Origin: Herbaspirillum frisingense | GTDB taxonomy: Bacteria; Pseudomonadota; Gammaproteobacteria; Burkholderiales; Burkholderiaceae_D | Assembly: GCA_009914615.1 (NCBI GenBank) | Contig: WNDX01000017.1 | Location: 1-43,626 of the forward strand | Length of the DNA stretch: 43,626 nucleotides | Direction: 5' to 3' | Made by a program: the position numbers and the translations under genes | The notes under the pieces: model-generated | Told to the model about the DNA's origin: nothing | The model's input: the letters and a program-made list of their open reading frames with translations, nothing else | Database searches by the model: none | In this document: positions 1 to 7,788 of the stretch, piece after piece | Layout of the letters: every line of letters starts with the position of its first letter | Numbering within the stretch: the first letter of the stretch is position 1

Positions 1-654
1 GTGCTGGTGATGCTGCGTCGCGAAGGCTGGGAAGTGGGTAAGAAACGCGTCTATCGGCTCTATAGCCTGGAGGGGCTGCAGCTGCGGATGAAGGTCAAAC
101 GCCGCAAGCGCATCGCCCTGCTGCGCGGAAAGCCGCCGGTACCCACCGGCCCGAATCAGCACTGGAGCATGGATTTCGTTCATGATCAAATGCTTGACGG
201 CCGCCGCTTTCGCATCCTGACCGTCATCGATCAATGGAGTCGCGAGAGTGTATGCCTGGAGGCCAACTTCCAGCAGACCGGCCGCGCAGTTGGCCAGGCG
301 TTGGATCGTTCTGCGGCCCTCCGCGGATGGCCCAAATCCATCACCGTGGATAATGGGACCGAGTTCACCTCCCGCGCCTTGGACGACTGGGCATACCGGC
401 ACGGCGTGAAACTCGACTACACGCGACCAGGTAAGCCGACCGATAATGGCCTCATCGAGTCATTCAATGGCCGGCTGCGTGATGAATTCCTTAACGTGCA
501 TGAATTCATCACACTCTATGACCTTCGAGAAAAGATGCAGGCTTGGCAGTACGACTACAACCACCATCGTCCCCACGGCTCGCTTGGCCATCTGACCCCA
601 AGTGAGTTCGTCCAAAAGTGGTCAGTGAAACCCAAAGAGGCAGCTCCTCTCTAG
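1..654 (+). CDS. IS3-family transposase OrfB (5' end outside the window)
   Basis: Catalytic part of an rve-type integrase/transposase. The DDE triad is visible: D58 in HWSMDFVHD, D117 in ITVDNGTEF and E153 in GLIESFNGRLRDE. There are exactly 35 residues between the second Asp and the Glu, the D(35)E spacing of IS3 transposases. The C-terminal HHRPHGSLGHLTP motif is also typical. The visible 217 residues lack roughly the first 50-70 of a normal OrfB. In this family the full protein is made by a programmed -1 frameshift between orfA and orfB; that site is upstream of the window. The GTG at position 1 is only where the window begins and is not a credible start. Confidence 0.93.
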   Translation: MLVMLRREGWEVGKKRVYRLYSLEGLQLRMKVKRRKRIALLRGKPPVPTGPNQHWSMDFVHDQMLDGRRFRILTVIDQWSRESVCLEANFQQTGRAVGQALDRSAALRGWPKSITVDNGTEFTSRALDDWAYRHGVKLDYTRPGKPTDNGLIESFNGRLRDEFLNVHEFITLYDLREKMQAWQYDYNHHRPHGSLGHLTPSEFVQKWSVKPKEAAPL

Positions 655-686
655 TTCTAAACTGTCCAACTTCCGGGGGCAGGTCA
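1..686 (+). mobile_element. IS3-family insertion sequence, right-hand part
   Basis: The 3' portion of an IS3-family element, probably IS407-like, enters from the left edge. It consists of most of the orfB transposase gene and about 30 bp of terminal sequence. The element appears to end at ...GGGGGCAGGTCA (674-686); IS3-family ends read TG...CA, and the reverse complement here starts TGACCTGCCCCC. Directly after it the reading frame of livM resumes at 688, so the element sits inside livM. The left end, orfA and the other copy of the target duplication lie outside the window. GGTG at 687-690 could be the right copy of a 4-bp duplication, which is an inference. Confidence 0.85.
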
Positions 687-687
687 G

Positions 688-1599
688 GTGTTCCTGATGA
701 AGATGCTGTGCTTCGCACTGTTCGCCTGCGCCTTCAACCTGCTGATCGGCTATACCGGCCTGCTGTCCTTCGGTCACGCCGCCTTCCTGGGCTGGGCCGG
801 CTACATGTGCGGTCAGGCGCTGAAGGTGTGGGGTCTGCCGACCGAGCTTGGCTTGGTCGTCGGCACCGCCACCGGCGCCCTGATCGGTCTGGTGATGGGC
901 TTGCTGGCGATCCGCCGCCAGGGTATCTACTTCACCATGATCACCCTGGCCCTGGCGCAGATGCTGTTCTTCGTGGCCTTGCAGGCACCGTTCACCGGCG
1001 GTGAAGACGGCTTGCAGGGCGTCCCGCGCGGCAAGTTGCTGGGCATGCTCGACCTGAGCAATGACCTGACCTTGTACTACGTGGTCCTGGCCATCGCCGT
1101 GTTGGGTTTTGCGCTGATCGTGCGCACCATCAGCTCTCCGTTCGGCCAGGTGCTCAATGCCATCAAGGAGAACGAACCGCGCGCGATCTCGCTGGGTTAC
1201 GACGTGGCGCGTTACAAGCTGCTGGCTTTCGTACTGTCGGCGGCACTGTCGGGGCTGGCCGGTTCCACCAAGACCCTGGTGCTGGGCTTCGAAACGCTGA
1301 CCGACGTGCATTGGAGCATGTCCGGCCTGGTGGTGCTGATGACCCTGGTCGGCGGCCTGGGCACCATCGTTGGGCCCATCGTCGGCGCGGTCATCATCAT
1401 CATGCTGGAAAACAAGCTGGGCGATATCGGCAACTGGCTCGCGAGCGTGACGCACATCGACTGGTTCAACACCCTGGGCGATTCGGTGACCATCGTGACC
1501 GGCTTCATCTTCATCGTCTGCGTGCTGGCGTTCCGCAAGGGCATCGTCGGCGAGATCCTGGCCTTGACCAAGAAGGGGCAGGCCAGCCAGGGCCATTAA
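688..1599 (+). pseudogene. livM: livM, branched-chain amino acid ABC permease, 5' truncated by the IS
   Basis: Inner-membrane permease of the Liv/HAAT ABC importer family. The preserved part has the hallmark LLIGYTGLLSFGHAAFLGWAGY near its start, several hydrophobic helices, the cytoplasmic EAA-like loop KENEPRAISLGYDVARYKLLAFVLSA, and the GGLGTIVGPIVGAV segment near the end. LivM proteins normally have about 30-40 residues before the first segment seen here, and these are replaced by the IS end at 686. The GTG at 688 is in frame, but there is no clear Shine-Dalgarno sequence, and the first membrane helix is missing or shortened. No livG or livF follows. Instead a terminator does, so livM was the last gene of its unit. 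The product is probably non-functional unless it is translated from the IS junction. Confidence 0.85.
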
Positions 1600-1967
1600 G
1601 TTTTCCACAGCGCTTATGCCATCCTGAGGATGGCATTCTTGCCGCCGGCAGGTCACCGACAGGTGATTTCCCGGCGGTAATTTTTTGTCCACAGGGCGCG
1701 GGCATAACAGATGGGTGGTTTTGCGCAACAGCGGATTTGCCGCCTGATCTGTTGCCAATGTCGCCAGCGGACGCGGGGTAGAATAGCGCTCCCCGGCGGA
1801 GCGGGGCGGGGCTCATCTTTCGTGGAGGGATGCCTGCCTTGTTCCTCCGCTATCTTTTCCACAACAAGAATCCGCGTCGCTCATCATGCCTTGCCATGCT
1901 TCTCCCGTTTTTCCATCCACCCTTTGCCTTATCCACCGGTTTTGTTCCGGCTGCGAGGTAATCGCCC
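1600..1967. other. 368-bp gene-free interval with DnaA-box-like sequences
   Basis: No convincing gene was found. The interval holds a perfect short hairpin (GCCATCC-TGA-GGATGGC, 1618-1634), the livM terminator, and four sequences resembling DnaA boxes in one orientation: TTTTCCACA (1601-1609), TTGTCCACA (1685-1693), TTTTCCACA (1855-1863) and TTATCCACC (1929-1937). None is a perfect TTATCCACA. The interval lies about 0.8-1.2 kb from two parS sites. There is no obvious AT-rich unwinding element, so calling it an origin is not justified from sequence alone. Confidence 0.5.
1641..1687 (+). terminator. Rho-independent terminator after livM
   Basis: A 7-bp GC stem, CCGCCGG (1642-1648) with CCGGCGG (1671-1677), encloses a second small hairpin (TCACC/GGTGA) and is followed by TAATTTTTTG. 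It would stop livM transcription and separate it from the next gene. Confidence 0.75.
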
Positions 1968-2729
1968 ATGCTTGATTACTTCGTCCTGTGCGGCGCCGCC
2001 TTCGTGGCCGGGCTGATCGATGCCGTGGTCGGCGGAGGAGGACTGGTGCTGGTGCCTACCTTGTTCTCGGTATTTCCCAATACGCCGCCGGCGACCTTGC
2101 TCGGCACGAACAAAGTGGCCGGGGTCATGGGCACCAGTGCCGCGGCCATCAATTTCGCGCGCAAGGTGGCGGTGCGCTGGAGTACCGTCACGCCTGCCGC
2201 GATCGCTGCATTCGCGTTGTCTTTCTTCGGCGCCTATGTGGTGACGCATATCCCGACCGATCTGATCCGCAAGGCTTTGCCGTTCGTGTTGATCGCGGTG
2301 GCGGTCTATACCTGGAAGAAGAAAGACTTCGGGACCACCCATGCACCCACGCTGACCGGTACCAGGGAGATGGTGTACGCGGCATTGATTGGCGCCGCCG
2401 TCGGTTTCTACGATGGCGTGTTCGGCCCTGGCACCGGCAGCTTCCTGGTGTTCCTGTTCGTGCGCGTGTTCAGCTATGACTTCCTGTCTGCATCGGCCGT
2501 CTCCAAGTTCGTCAATATCGCCACCAATCTGGCGGCCTTGTGCTGGTTTGGCTATAGCGGCCATGTGATCTGGCAACTGGGTTTGCTGATGGCGATCTTT
2601 AATATCGGTGGTTCGTTGGTAGGTACCCGACTGGCCATGAAACATGGCAGCCTATTCGTGCGGAAGCTCTTCCTGGTCGTGGTAGGCGCATTGATTTTGA
2701 AGAGTGGGTATGACGCCTTCCTGAAGTAA
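1968..2729 (+). CDS. TSUP (TauE/SafE) family membrane permease
   Basis: A 253-residue polytopic membrane protein of the TauE/SafE (4-toluene sulfonate uptake permease) family, which moves small organic or inorganic sulfur-containing anions or sulfite; the substrate here is unknown. Visible are the N-terminal repeat GLIDAVVGGGGLVLVPTL (about 15-32), the GTNKVAGVMGTSAAA stretch (about 46-60), and the second-half repeat GFYDGVFGPGTGSFLVFLF (about 146-164) followed by SASAVSKFVNIATNLAAL. Both repeats carry the glycine-rich signature of the family. About eight hydrophobic segments can be counted and the length is normal. The gene stands alone, with a terminator before it and parS plus a terminator after it. 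No linked sulfonate metabolism gene gives a substrate clue. Confidence 0.88.
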   Translation: MLDYFVLCGAAFVAGLIDAVVGGGGLVLVPTLFSVFPNTPPATLLGTNKVAGVMGTSAAAINFARKVAVRWSTVTPAAIAAFALSFFGAYVVTHIPTDLIRKALPFVLIAVAVYTWKKKDFGTTHAPTLTGTREMVYAALIGAAVGFYDGVFGPGTGSFLVFLFVRVFSYDFLSASAVSKFVNIATNLAALCWFGYSGHVIWQLGLLMAIFNIGGSLVGTRLAMKHGSLFVRKLFLVVVGALILKSGYDAFLK

Positions 2730-2755
2730 GTTCTGTCGTCGAGTTTTCGCGCTGC

Positions 2756-2771
2756 TGTTTCACGTGAAACA
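2756..2771. promoter_or_regulatory. parS: parS centromere-like site 1
   Basis: A perfect 16-bp palindrome TGTTTCACGTGAAACA, identical to the consensus bacterial chromosomal parS to which ParB binds. A complete parA-parB pair lies 4.2 kb downstream. The site is between the end of the TSUP gene and its terminator. Confidence 0.95.
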
Positions 2772-2791
2772 TCGACGGAAAATGCATCAAG

Positions 2792-2820
2792 AAAACGGAG
2801 CCTGGGCTCCGTTTTTATTT
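2792..2820 (+). terminator. Rho-independent terminator after the TSUP gene
   Basis: The inverted repeat AAAACGGAGCC-TG-GGCTCCGTTTT gives an 11-bp stem followed by T-rich sequence. The flanking A and T runs make it usable on both strands. It sits between the two parS sites. Confidence 0.9.
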
Positions 2821-2845
2821 GCCGATTGTGTTCAACATCCGGCAC

Positions 2846-2861
2846 TGTTTCACGTGAAACA
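2846..2861. promoter_or_regulatory. parS: parS centromere-like site 2
   Basis: A second perfect TGTTTCACGTGAAACA, starting exactly 90 bp after the first. A further half-site (TGTTTCA, 2872-2878) follows 10 bp later but its other arm is not conserved. It lies in the leader region of mnmG. Confidence 0.95.
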
Positions 2862-3012
2862 GCATTCCCAATGTTTCATTGATCAGCTATGGCTATGGCT
2901 GATCGAAACCGATAGCTCCCAACGAGGGTAGGGGAGTGAGGTAAACCAACATCAAGCAGCCGATTTTCGGCTGAATCCGACCTGTCTCCCGACCCCACCC
3001 GGCAAAAGACTT

Positions 3013-3018
3013 TATAAT
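3013..3018 (+). promoter_or_regulatory. Probable -10 element of the mnmG promoter
   Basis: A consensus TATAAT lies 38 bases before the mnmG start codon. No good -35 hexamer is visible 17 bases upstream, so the promoter may depend on the downstream sequence or an activator. It would drive mnmG and probably the genes to parB. Confidence 0.5.
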
Positions 3019-3055
3019 CTCCCCTCTGTTCTTACCTCTCCACGAGGCGCGCATC

Positions 3056-4987
3056 ATGCTATTCCCCACACAATTTGACGTCATCGTCGTCGGCGGTGGC
3101 CACGCCGGTACCGAAGCCGCACTGGCCGCGGCACGCATGGGCCAGAAGACCCTGCTCTTGACGCACAACATCGAAACCCTGGGTCAGATGTCCTGCAATC
3201 CGTCCATCGGCGGCATCGGCAAGGGCCACCTGGTCAAGGAAGTCGATGCCATGGGTGGGGCAATGGCCATTGCCACCGATGAAGCAGGCATTCAGTTCCG
3301 CATCCTGAACTCGTCCAAGGGCCCGGCTGTACGCGCCACGCGCGCCCAGGCCGACCGCGTGCTGTACAAGGCGGCGATCCGTTCGCGGCTGGAAAATCAG
3401 CCCAACCTGTGGCTGTTCCAGCAGGCCGTGGACGATCTGATGATCGAAGGCGACCGCGTCATCGGCGCTGTGACCCAGGCCGGAATCCGGTTCCAGGGCA
3501 GGGCGGTGGTGCTGACCGCCGGTACTTTCCTGGACGGGAAGATCCACGTCGGCCTGAATAACTACTCCGGCGGCCGCGCCGGTGACCCGCCTGCGGTGTC
3601 GCTGTCGGCCCGTCTGAAAGAATTGAAGCTGCCGCAGGGGCGCCTCAAGACCGGCACGCCGCCGCGCATCGACGGCCGCAGCATCAACCTGGCCATCCTG
3701 GAAGAGCAGCCGGGCGACCTGGATCCGGTGCCGGTGTTTTCGGTGATGGGCAATGCCGAGATGCACCCGCGCCAGATGTCGTGCTGGATTACCCATACCA
3801 ATAGCCGCACCCACGACATCATCCGCGGCGGCCTGGATCGCAGCCCGATGTACACCGGCGTGATCGAAGGCGTGGGCCCGCGCTATTGCCCGTCCATCGA
3901 AGACAAGATCCATCGCTTCGCCAGCAAGGATTCACACCAGATCTACCTGGAACCCGAGGGCCTGACCACCCACGAGTTCTACCCCAACGGCATCTCCACC
4001 AGCCTGCCGTTCGACGTGCAGCTGGCGCTGGTGCGCTCGATGAAGGGCATGGAAAACGCCCACATCCTGCGTCCCGGCTATGCCATCGAATACGATTACT
4101 ACGATCCGCGCGGCCTGAAGTCTTCGCTGGAAACCCGTCAGATCCAGGGATTGTTCTTCGCCGGCCAGATCAACGGCACCACCGGCTACGAAGAAGCCGC
4201 CGCTCAAGGCATGCTGGCTGGCATCAACGCTGCACTGCAGACCCAGGGCCGCGAAGCCTGGACGCCACGTCGTGATGAAGCCTATCTGGGCGTGCTGGTC
4301 GATGATCTGGTCACTCAGGGCGTGCAGGAGCCGTACCGCATGTTTACCAGCCGCGCCGAGTACCGCCTGTCGCTGCGCGAAGACAACGCTGACCTGCGCC
4401 TGACCGAAATCGGCCGCGAACTCGGCTGCGTCGGCGACGCGCAATGGGCCGCCTTCGACAAGAAGCGCGAATCGGTGGCGCGCGAGATGGAGCGCCTCAA
4501 GAGCACCTGGGTCAACCCGCGTATCCTGGCTGCGGCCGAAGCCGAGCGCGTGCTGGGCAAGGCGATCGAGCGCGAGTACAGCCTGCTCGACCTGCTGCGC
4601 CGTCCCAACGTCACCTACGACACCCTGATGAGCCTGACCGGCGCCGAAGGCCAGCCGCTGGCCGGCCTCGGCATCGAGGATGGCCCGGTGCGCGAACAGG
4701 TGGAGATCCAGGTCAAGTACGCTGGCTACATCGCGCGCCAGGCCAGCGAGATCAGCCGCCAGGATCACAATGAAAACCTGAAGTTGCCGGCCGATCTCGA
4801 CTACATGGAGGTCAAGGCCCTGTCCATCGAAGTGCGCCAGAAGCTGAACAAGCACAAGCCCGAAACCCTGGGTCAGGCTTCGCGCATTTCCGGCGTGACG
4901 CCGGCCGCCTTGTCACTGCTGCTGGTGCACCTGAAGAAGGGCGGCCTGAAGCAAGCGGCGCAGACCGCTGGCAACGAAGCGGCCTGA
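3056..4987 (+). CDS. mnmG: tRNA uridine-5-carboxymethylaminomethyl modification enzyme MnmG (GidA)
   Basis: FAD-dependent enzyme that with MnmE installs (carboxymethyl)aminomethyl groups at C5 of wobble uridine U34 in certain tRNAs, in the cytoplasm. The 643 residues have the Rossmann FAD motif [12 protein letters not shown] (about 11-22), the conserved [13 protein letters not shown] (about 47-59), RATRAQADR (about 96-104), [14 protein letters not shown] (about 154-167) and [19 protein letters not shown] (about 368-386), followed by the helical C-terminal domain that contacts MnmE. Length and motifs are complete. The ATG at 3056 is supported by GAGG ten bases upstream and by the family N-terminus. 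It is the first gene of a run continuing to parB; rsmG follows after 76 bp. Confidence 0.98.
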   Translation: MLFPTQFDVIVVGGGHAGTEAALAAARMGQKTLLLTHNIETLGQMSCNPSIGGIGKGHLVKEVDAMGGAMAIATDEAGIQFRILNSSKGPAVRATRAQADRVLYKAAIRSRLENQPNLWLFQQAVDDLMIEGDRVIGAVTQAGIRFQGRAVVLTAGTFLDGKIHVGLNNYSGGRAGDPPAVSLSARLKELKLPQGRLKTGTPPRIDGRSINLAILEEQPGDLDPVPVFSVMGNAEMHPRQMSCWITHTNSRTHDIIRGGLDRSPMYTGVIEGVGPRYCPSIEDKIHRFASKDSHQIYLEPEGLTTHEFYPNGISTSLPFDVQLALVRSMKGMENAHILRPGYAIEYDYYDPRGLKSSLETRQIQGLFFAGQINGTTGYEEAAAQGMLAGINAALQTQGREAWTPRRDEAYLGVLVDDLVTQGVQEPYRMFTSRAEYRLSLREDNADLRLTEIGRELGCVGDAQWAAFDKKRESVAREMERLKSTWVNPRILAAAEAERVLGKAIEREYSLLDLLRRPNVTYDTLMSLTGAEGQPLAGLGIEDGPVREQVEIQVKYAGYIARQASEISRQDHNENLKLPADLDYMEVKALSIEVRQKLNKHKPETLGQASRISGVTPAALSLLLVHLKKGGLKQAAQTAGNEAA

Positions 4988-5063
4988 AGCAGGGTGGCGC
5001 AATAAATACCCCATACCTAATACCCAACATTCAGGCAAGACAGAAGAACAAGACGGAATACGG

Positions 5064-5726
5064 ATGAGCACCACGGCTGACCAGAACAATTTGACCCGCA
5101 CGCTGAAGGACGGCGCCGCCAACCTGGGCCTGTCGCTATCCGATGCCCAGGTGAGCCGCCTGATGGCTTACCAGGCCCTGCTGGCCAAGTGGAACAAGGT
5201 CTATAACCTGACCGCACTGCGCGATCCGGCGCAGATGGTGACCCACCATCTGCTGGATTCGCTGTCGGCCGTTCAGGCCTTCGCCGGCGCGCGGCGCGTG
5301 CTGGACGTGGGCGCGGGCGGCGGCCTGCCGGGTATCGTGCTGGCAATCTGGGCCGCCGAGGCCGAGCCGCAGATGTCGATCACGCTGGTCGATACCGTGC
5401 AAAAGAAAACGGCCTTTCTGAACCAGGTCAAGGCTGAGTTGCAATTGGGCAACGTCACGGTGCTGCATGCCCGTGTCGAACAGTTGCCTGTCGAGCAACA
5501 ATACGACGTCATCACCTCGCGCGCCTTCGCGGAACTGAACGACTTCATCGACTGGTCGAACCACCTGTTGCAGCAGGGCGGCAAGTACATCGCCCTGAAA
5601 GGCGTGATGCCGCAACAGGAAATCGACCGGCTGCCGCCGGGCTGGAAGGTTCGCCAGGTTCAGCCCCTGCAGGTGCCGGGACTGGATGCCGAGCGGCATC
5701 TCATCTTCATGGAAAGAACGCCCTGA
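5064..5726 (+). CDS. rsmG: 16S rRNA (guanine-527-N7) methyltransferase RsmG (GidB)
   Basis: SAM-dependent methyltransferase of 16S rRNA G527 in the 30S subunit; loss of such enzymes is known to give low-level streptomycin resistance. The 220 residues contain the family opening YQALLAKWNKVYNLTALRDP (about 33-52), HHLLDSL (about 58-64) and the SAM-binding loop LDVGAGGGLPGIVLA (about 79-93), followed by a conserved TSRAFAEL segment. It follows mnmG, as in very many bacteria. Its TGA overlaps the ATG of the lipocalin gene by one base (TGATG), indicating translational coupling to an unrelated downstream gene. Confidence 0.97.
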   Translation: MSTTADQNNLTRTLKDGAANLGLSLSDAQVSRLMAYQALLAKWNKVYNLTALRDPAQMVTHHLLDSLSAVQAFAGARRVLDVGAGGGLPGIVLAIWAAEAEPQMSITLVDTVQKKTAFLNQVKAELQLGNVTVLHARVEQLPVEQQYDVITSRAFAELNDFIDWSNHLLQQGGKYIALKGVMPQQEIDRLPPGWKVRQVQPLQVPGLDAERHLIFMERTP

Positions 5727-6262
5727 TGAAAATCCTCGCCAAGGCCGTCGCGGCCACGCTGATGTCGGTGGCCCTGGTGGCCGCGGCCGGCGCGCAGGAA
5801 GTGAAGACCGTATCCTCGGTCGATCTCAAGCGCTACGCCGGCAAGTGGTATGAGATCGCCAAGATCCCCAACGGCTTCCAGAAGAAGTGCGTGTCCGGCA
5901 CCAGCGCCGAATATCGCGCGCGCGAAGACGGCGAGATCGACGTCATCAACCGCTGCAAGACCGCCGACGGCAGCGACGAAGCGCAAGGCGTGGCGCGCGT
6001 CGTGCCGGGCAGCGGCAACAGCAAGCTGCAAGTGCGCTTCGCACCGGCCTGGCTGTCGTGGGTGCCGATGGTCTGGGGCGATTACTGGATCATGGAACTG
6101 GACGATCAATACACGCTGGCTACCGTCGGCAGCCCGTCGCGCGAGTATCTGTGGATCCTGGCGCGCACGCCCACGATCAGCGACGAGCAATACGAGAACG
6201 CGGTGAACAACGCCACCAAGCAAGGTTTCGATACCGCGCGGCTGGTGAAGAGCAAGCAGTAA
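5726..6262 (+). CDS. Blc-family lipocalin, periplasmic
   Basis: A 178-residue bacterial lipocalin related to E. coli Blc, a family that binds fatty acids or lysophospholipids in the envelope. The mature part opens with the lipocalin signature RYAGKWYEIAKIPNGFQKKC (about 33-52) and has the later PTISDEQYENAV helix region. The N-terminus is a Sec signal peptide with probable cleavage at AGA-QE (about residue 23). Unlike Blc there is no lipobox cysteine, so it should be soluble in the periplasm rather than outer-membrane anchored. Start codon overlap with rsmG implies co-expression with the mnmG-rsmG unit. Ligand and purpose in this operon are unknown. Confidence 0.9.
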   Translation: MKILAKAVAATLMSVALVAAAGAQEVKTVSSVDLKRYAGKWYEIAKIPNGFQKKCVSGTSAEYRAREDGEIDVINRCKTADGSDEAQGVARVVPGSGNSKLQVRFAPAWLSWVPMVWGDYWIMELDDQYTLATVGSPSREYLWILARTPTISDEQYENAVNNATKQGFDTARLVKSKQ

Positions 6263-6310
6263 GCGAACGGTAAAGAGGGACCCGAGCGGCGGGCGCGAAG
6301 GTGCGCAGCA

Positions 6311-6334
6311 GACCAAGCAGCGGACCAAGCAGCA
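6311..6334 (+). repeat. 12-bp tandem repeat before the LysE-type gene
   Basis: Two adjacent copies of GACCAAGCAGC(G/A), followed by a partial third (GACAGG), lie directly upstream of the AGGAGG ribosome-binding sequence of the following gene. The effect, if any, is unknown. Confidence 0.6.
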
Positions 6335-6350
6335 GACAGGAGGCGGCATC

Positions 6351-6983
6351 ATGCAGGCGATCTTCCATTCCATCGGCATCACCAATATCTGGCAATTGAT
6401 CGCTGCCACCATGGTGTTCCTGCTGCTGCCGGGGCCCGGCACTTTCTGCGTGCTGACCTGCTCGGCCAAGCGCGGCATGCGCGGCGGCTTTGCCGCCATG
6501 GCCGGGCTGATGCTGGGTGACATCGTGCTGATGTTTCTGGCGGCGATCGGTGTGGCGGCGCTGCTGCATGCCAATCCGCTGCTGTTCCGCGGGCTGCAAT
6601 ACCTGGGCGCGGCCTATCTGGCCTACCTCGGTTTGCGTCTGTTGTTTGCAAGAGGCGAGGGCGGTGGTACAGTCGTACCCTTTTCCAACGCCGCGGAGTT
6701 CCGGCGCGGCTTTCTGGTGACGCTGATCAACCCGAAAGCCATCGTGTTTTACATGGCGTTCTTCCCGCTGTTCCTGGATCCCGCCACGCAACAGGGCGCG
6801 CTCACTTTCGTCACGATGGGCGCGGTGATCTGCTGCTGCACCGCCCTCTACGGCAGCCTGCTGGTCCTGGTCGGCAACCTGGCGGCGCGGCGCCTGGCGC
6901 GCAATCGCACCATCGCCACCCTGGCTTCACGCGCTGCGGGAATTTTCCTGATTGGCTTCGGCATCAAATTGACTACTCAATAA
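6351..6983 (+). CDS. LysE/RhtB-family amino acid exporter
   Basis: A 210-residue inner-membrane protein of the LysE/RhtB superfamily, which exports amino acids or their analogues. The family hallmark is clear: FLLLPGPGTFCVLTCSAKRGMRGGFAAMAGLMLGD (about 24-58, read as two adjoining motifs). It is followed by YLGAAYLAYLGLRLL (about 84-98) and NPKAIVFYMAFFPLF (about 126-140), with about six hydrophobic helices. The start is fixed by a strong GGAGG seven bases before the ATG. It begins 88 bp after the lipocalin gene and ends 6 bp before parA, so it is likely co-transcribed with the partition genes. The substrate cannot be read from sequence. Confidence 0.9.
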   Translation: MQAIFHSIGITNIWQLIAATMVFLLLPGPGTFCVLTCSAKRGMRGGFAAMAGLMLGDIVLMFLAAIGVAALLHANPLLFRGLQYLGAAYLAYLGLRLLFARGEGGGTVVPFSNAAEFRRGFLVTLINPKAIVFYMAFFPLFLDPATQQGALTFVTMGAVICCCTALYGSLLVLVGNLAARRLARNRTIATLASRAAGIFLIGFGIKLTTQ

Positions 6984-6989
6984 AAAGAT

Positions 6990-7760
6990 ATGGCTAAAAT
7001 TTTCTGCGTCGCCAATCAGAAGGGCGGCGTCGGTAAGACCACTACCGCAGTCAACCTGGCCGCCGGCCTGGCGCAGCATAACCAGCGCGTGCTGCTGGCC
7101 GACCTCGATCCCCAGGGCAATGCCACCATGGGCGCGGGTATCAACAAGGCCACGCTGGAAGCCTCGATCTATGAAGTGCTGCTGGGCATGGCCGACATCC
7201 GCAGCGTGCGCAAGACCTCCGAGGCCGGCAAGTTCGACGTGCTGCCCGCCAACCGTGAGCTGGCTGGCGCCGAAGTCGAGATGGTCGAACTGGAGCAGCG
7301 CGAAGCGCGCCTGAAGAACGCCTTCGCCACCGTGGCCGACGACTACGATTTCATCCTGATCGACTGCCCGCCGGCACTGTCCATGCTGACGCTGAACGGC
7401 CTGTGCTCGGCGCACGGCGTGATCATCCCGATGCAGTGCGAGTACTACGCGCTGGAAGGTCTGTCGGATCTGGTCAACACCATCAAGAAGGTGCACGCCA
7501 AGCTGAACCCGGAGCTGAAGGTGATCGGCCTGCTGCGCGTGATGTTCGATCCGCGCATGACGCTCTCGCAGCAAGTCTCCGACCAGCTGGAACAGCACTT
7601 CGGCGACAAGGTATTCAAGACCGTCATCCCGCGCAACGTGCGTCTGGCCGAAGCGCCGTCCTACGGCGTGCCGGGCGTGACCTTCGACCCCAATTCCAAG
7701 GGTGCGCAAGCCTATATCGCGTTCGGCGCGGAAATGGTCGAGCGCATCAAGACGCTATAA
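6990..7760 (+). CDS. parA: Chromosome partitioning ATPase ParA
   Basis: Cytoplasmic deviant-Walker ATPase that with ParB moves parS-marked origins apart after replication. The 256 residues show the deviant Walker A KGGVGKTTT (11-19), the A' motif DLDPQGN (38-44), and the Walker B-like FILIDCPPALS (about 117-127). It lacks the N-terminal DNA-binding domain of plasmid type Ia ParA proteins, as expected for chromosomal Soj/ParA. The gene starts six bases after the LysE-type gene and is followed by parB after 28 bp. Two perfect parS sites lie 4.2 kb upstream, completing the system. Confidence 0.97.
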   Translation: MAKIFCVANQKGGVGKTTTAVNLAAGLAQHNQRVLLADLDPQGNATMGAGINKATLEASIYEVLLGMADIRSVRKTSEAGKFDVLPANRELAGAEVEMVELEQREARLKNAFATVADDYDFILIDCPPALSMLTLNGLCSAHGVIIPMQCEYYALEGLSDLVNTIKKVHAKLNPELKVIGLLRVMFDPRMTLSQQVSDQLEQHFGDKVFKTVIPRNVRLAEAPSYGVPGVTFDPNSKGAQAYIAFGAEMVERIKTL

Positions 7761-7788
7761 GCGGCGTCGTTTTTCATCAGGCAATTCC

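Noticed and set aside
2872-2887. TGTTTCATTGATCAGC as an extra parS
   Set aside because: It matches only the first seven bases of the site and lacks the second arm.
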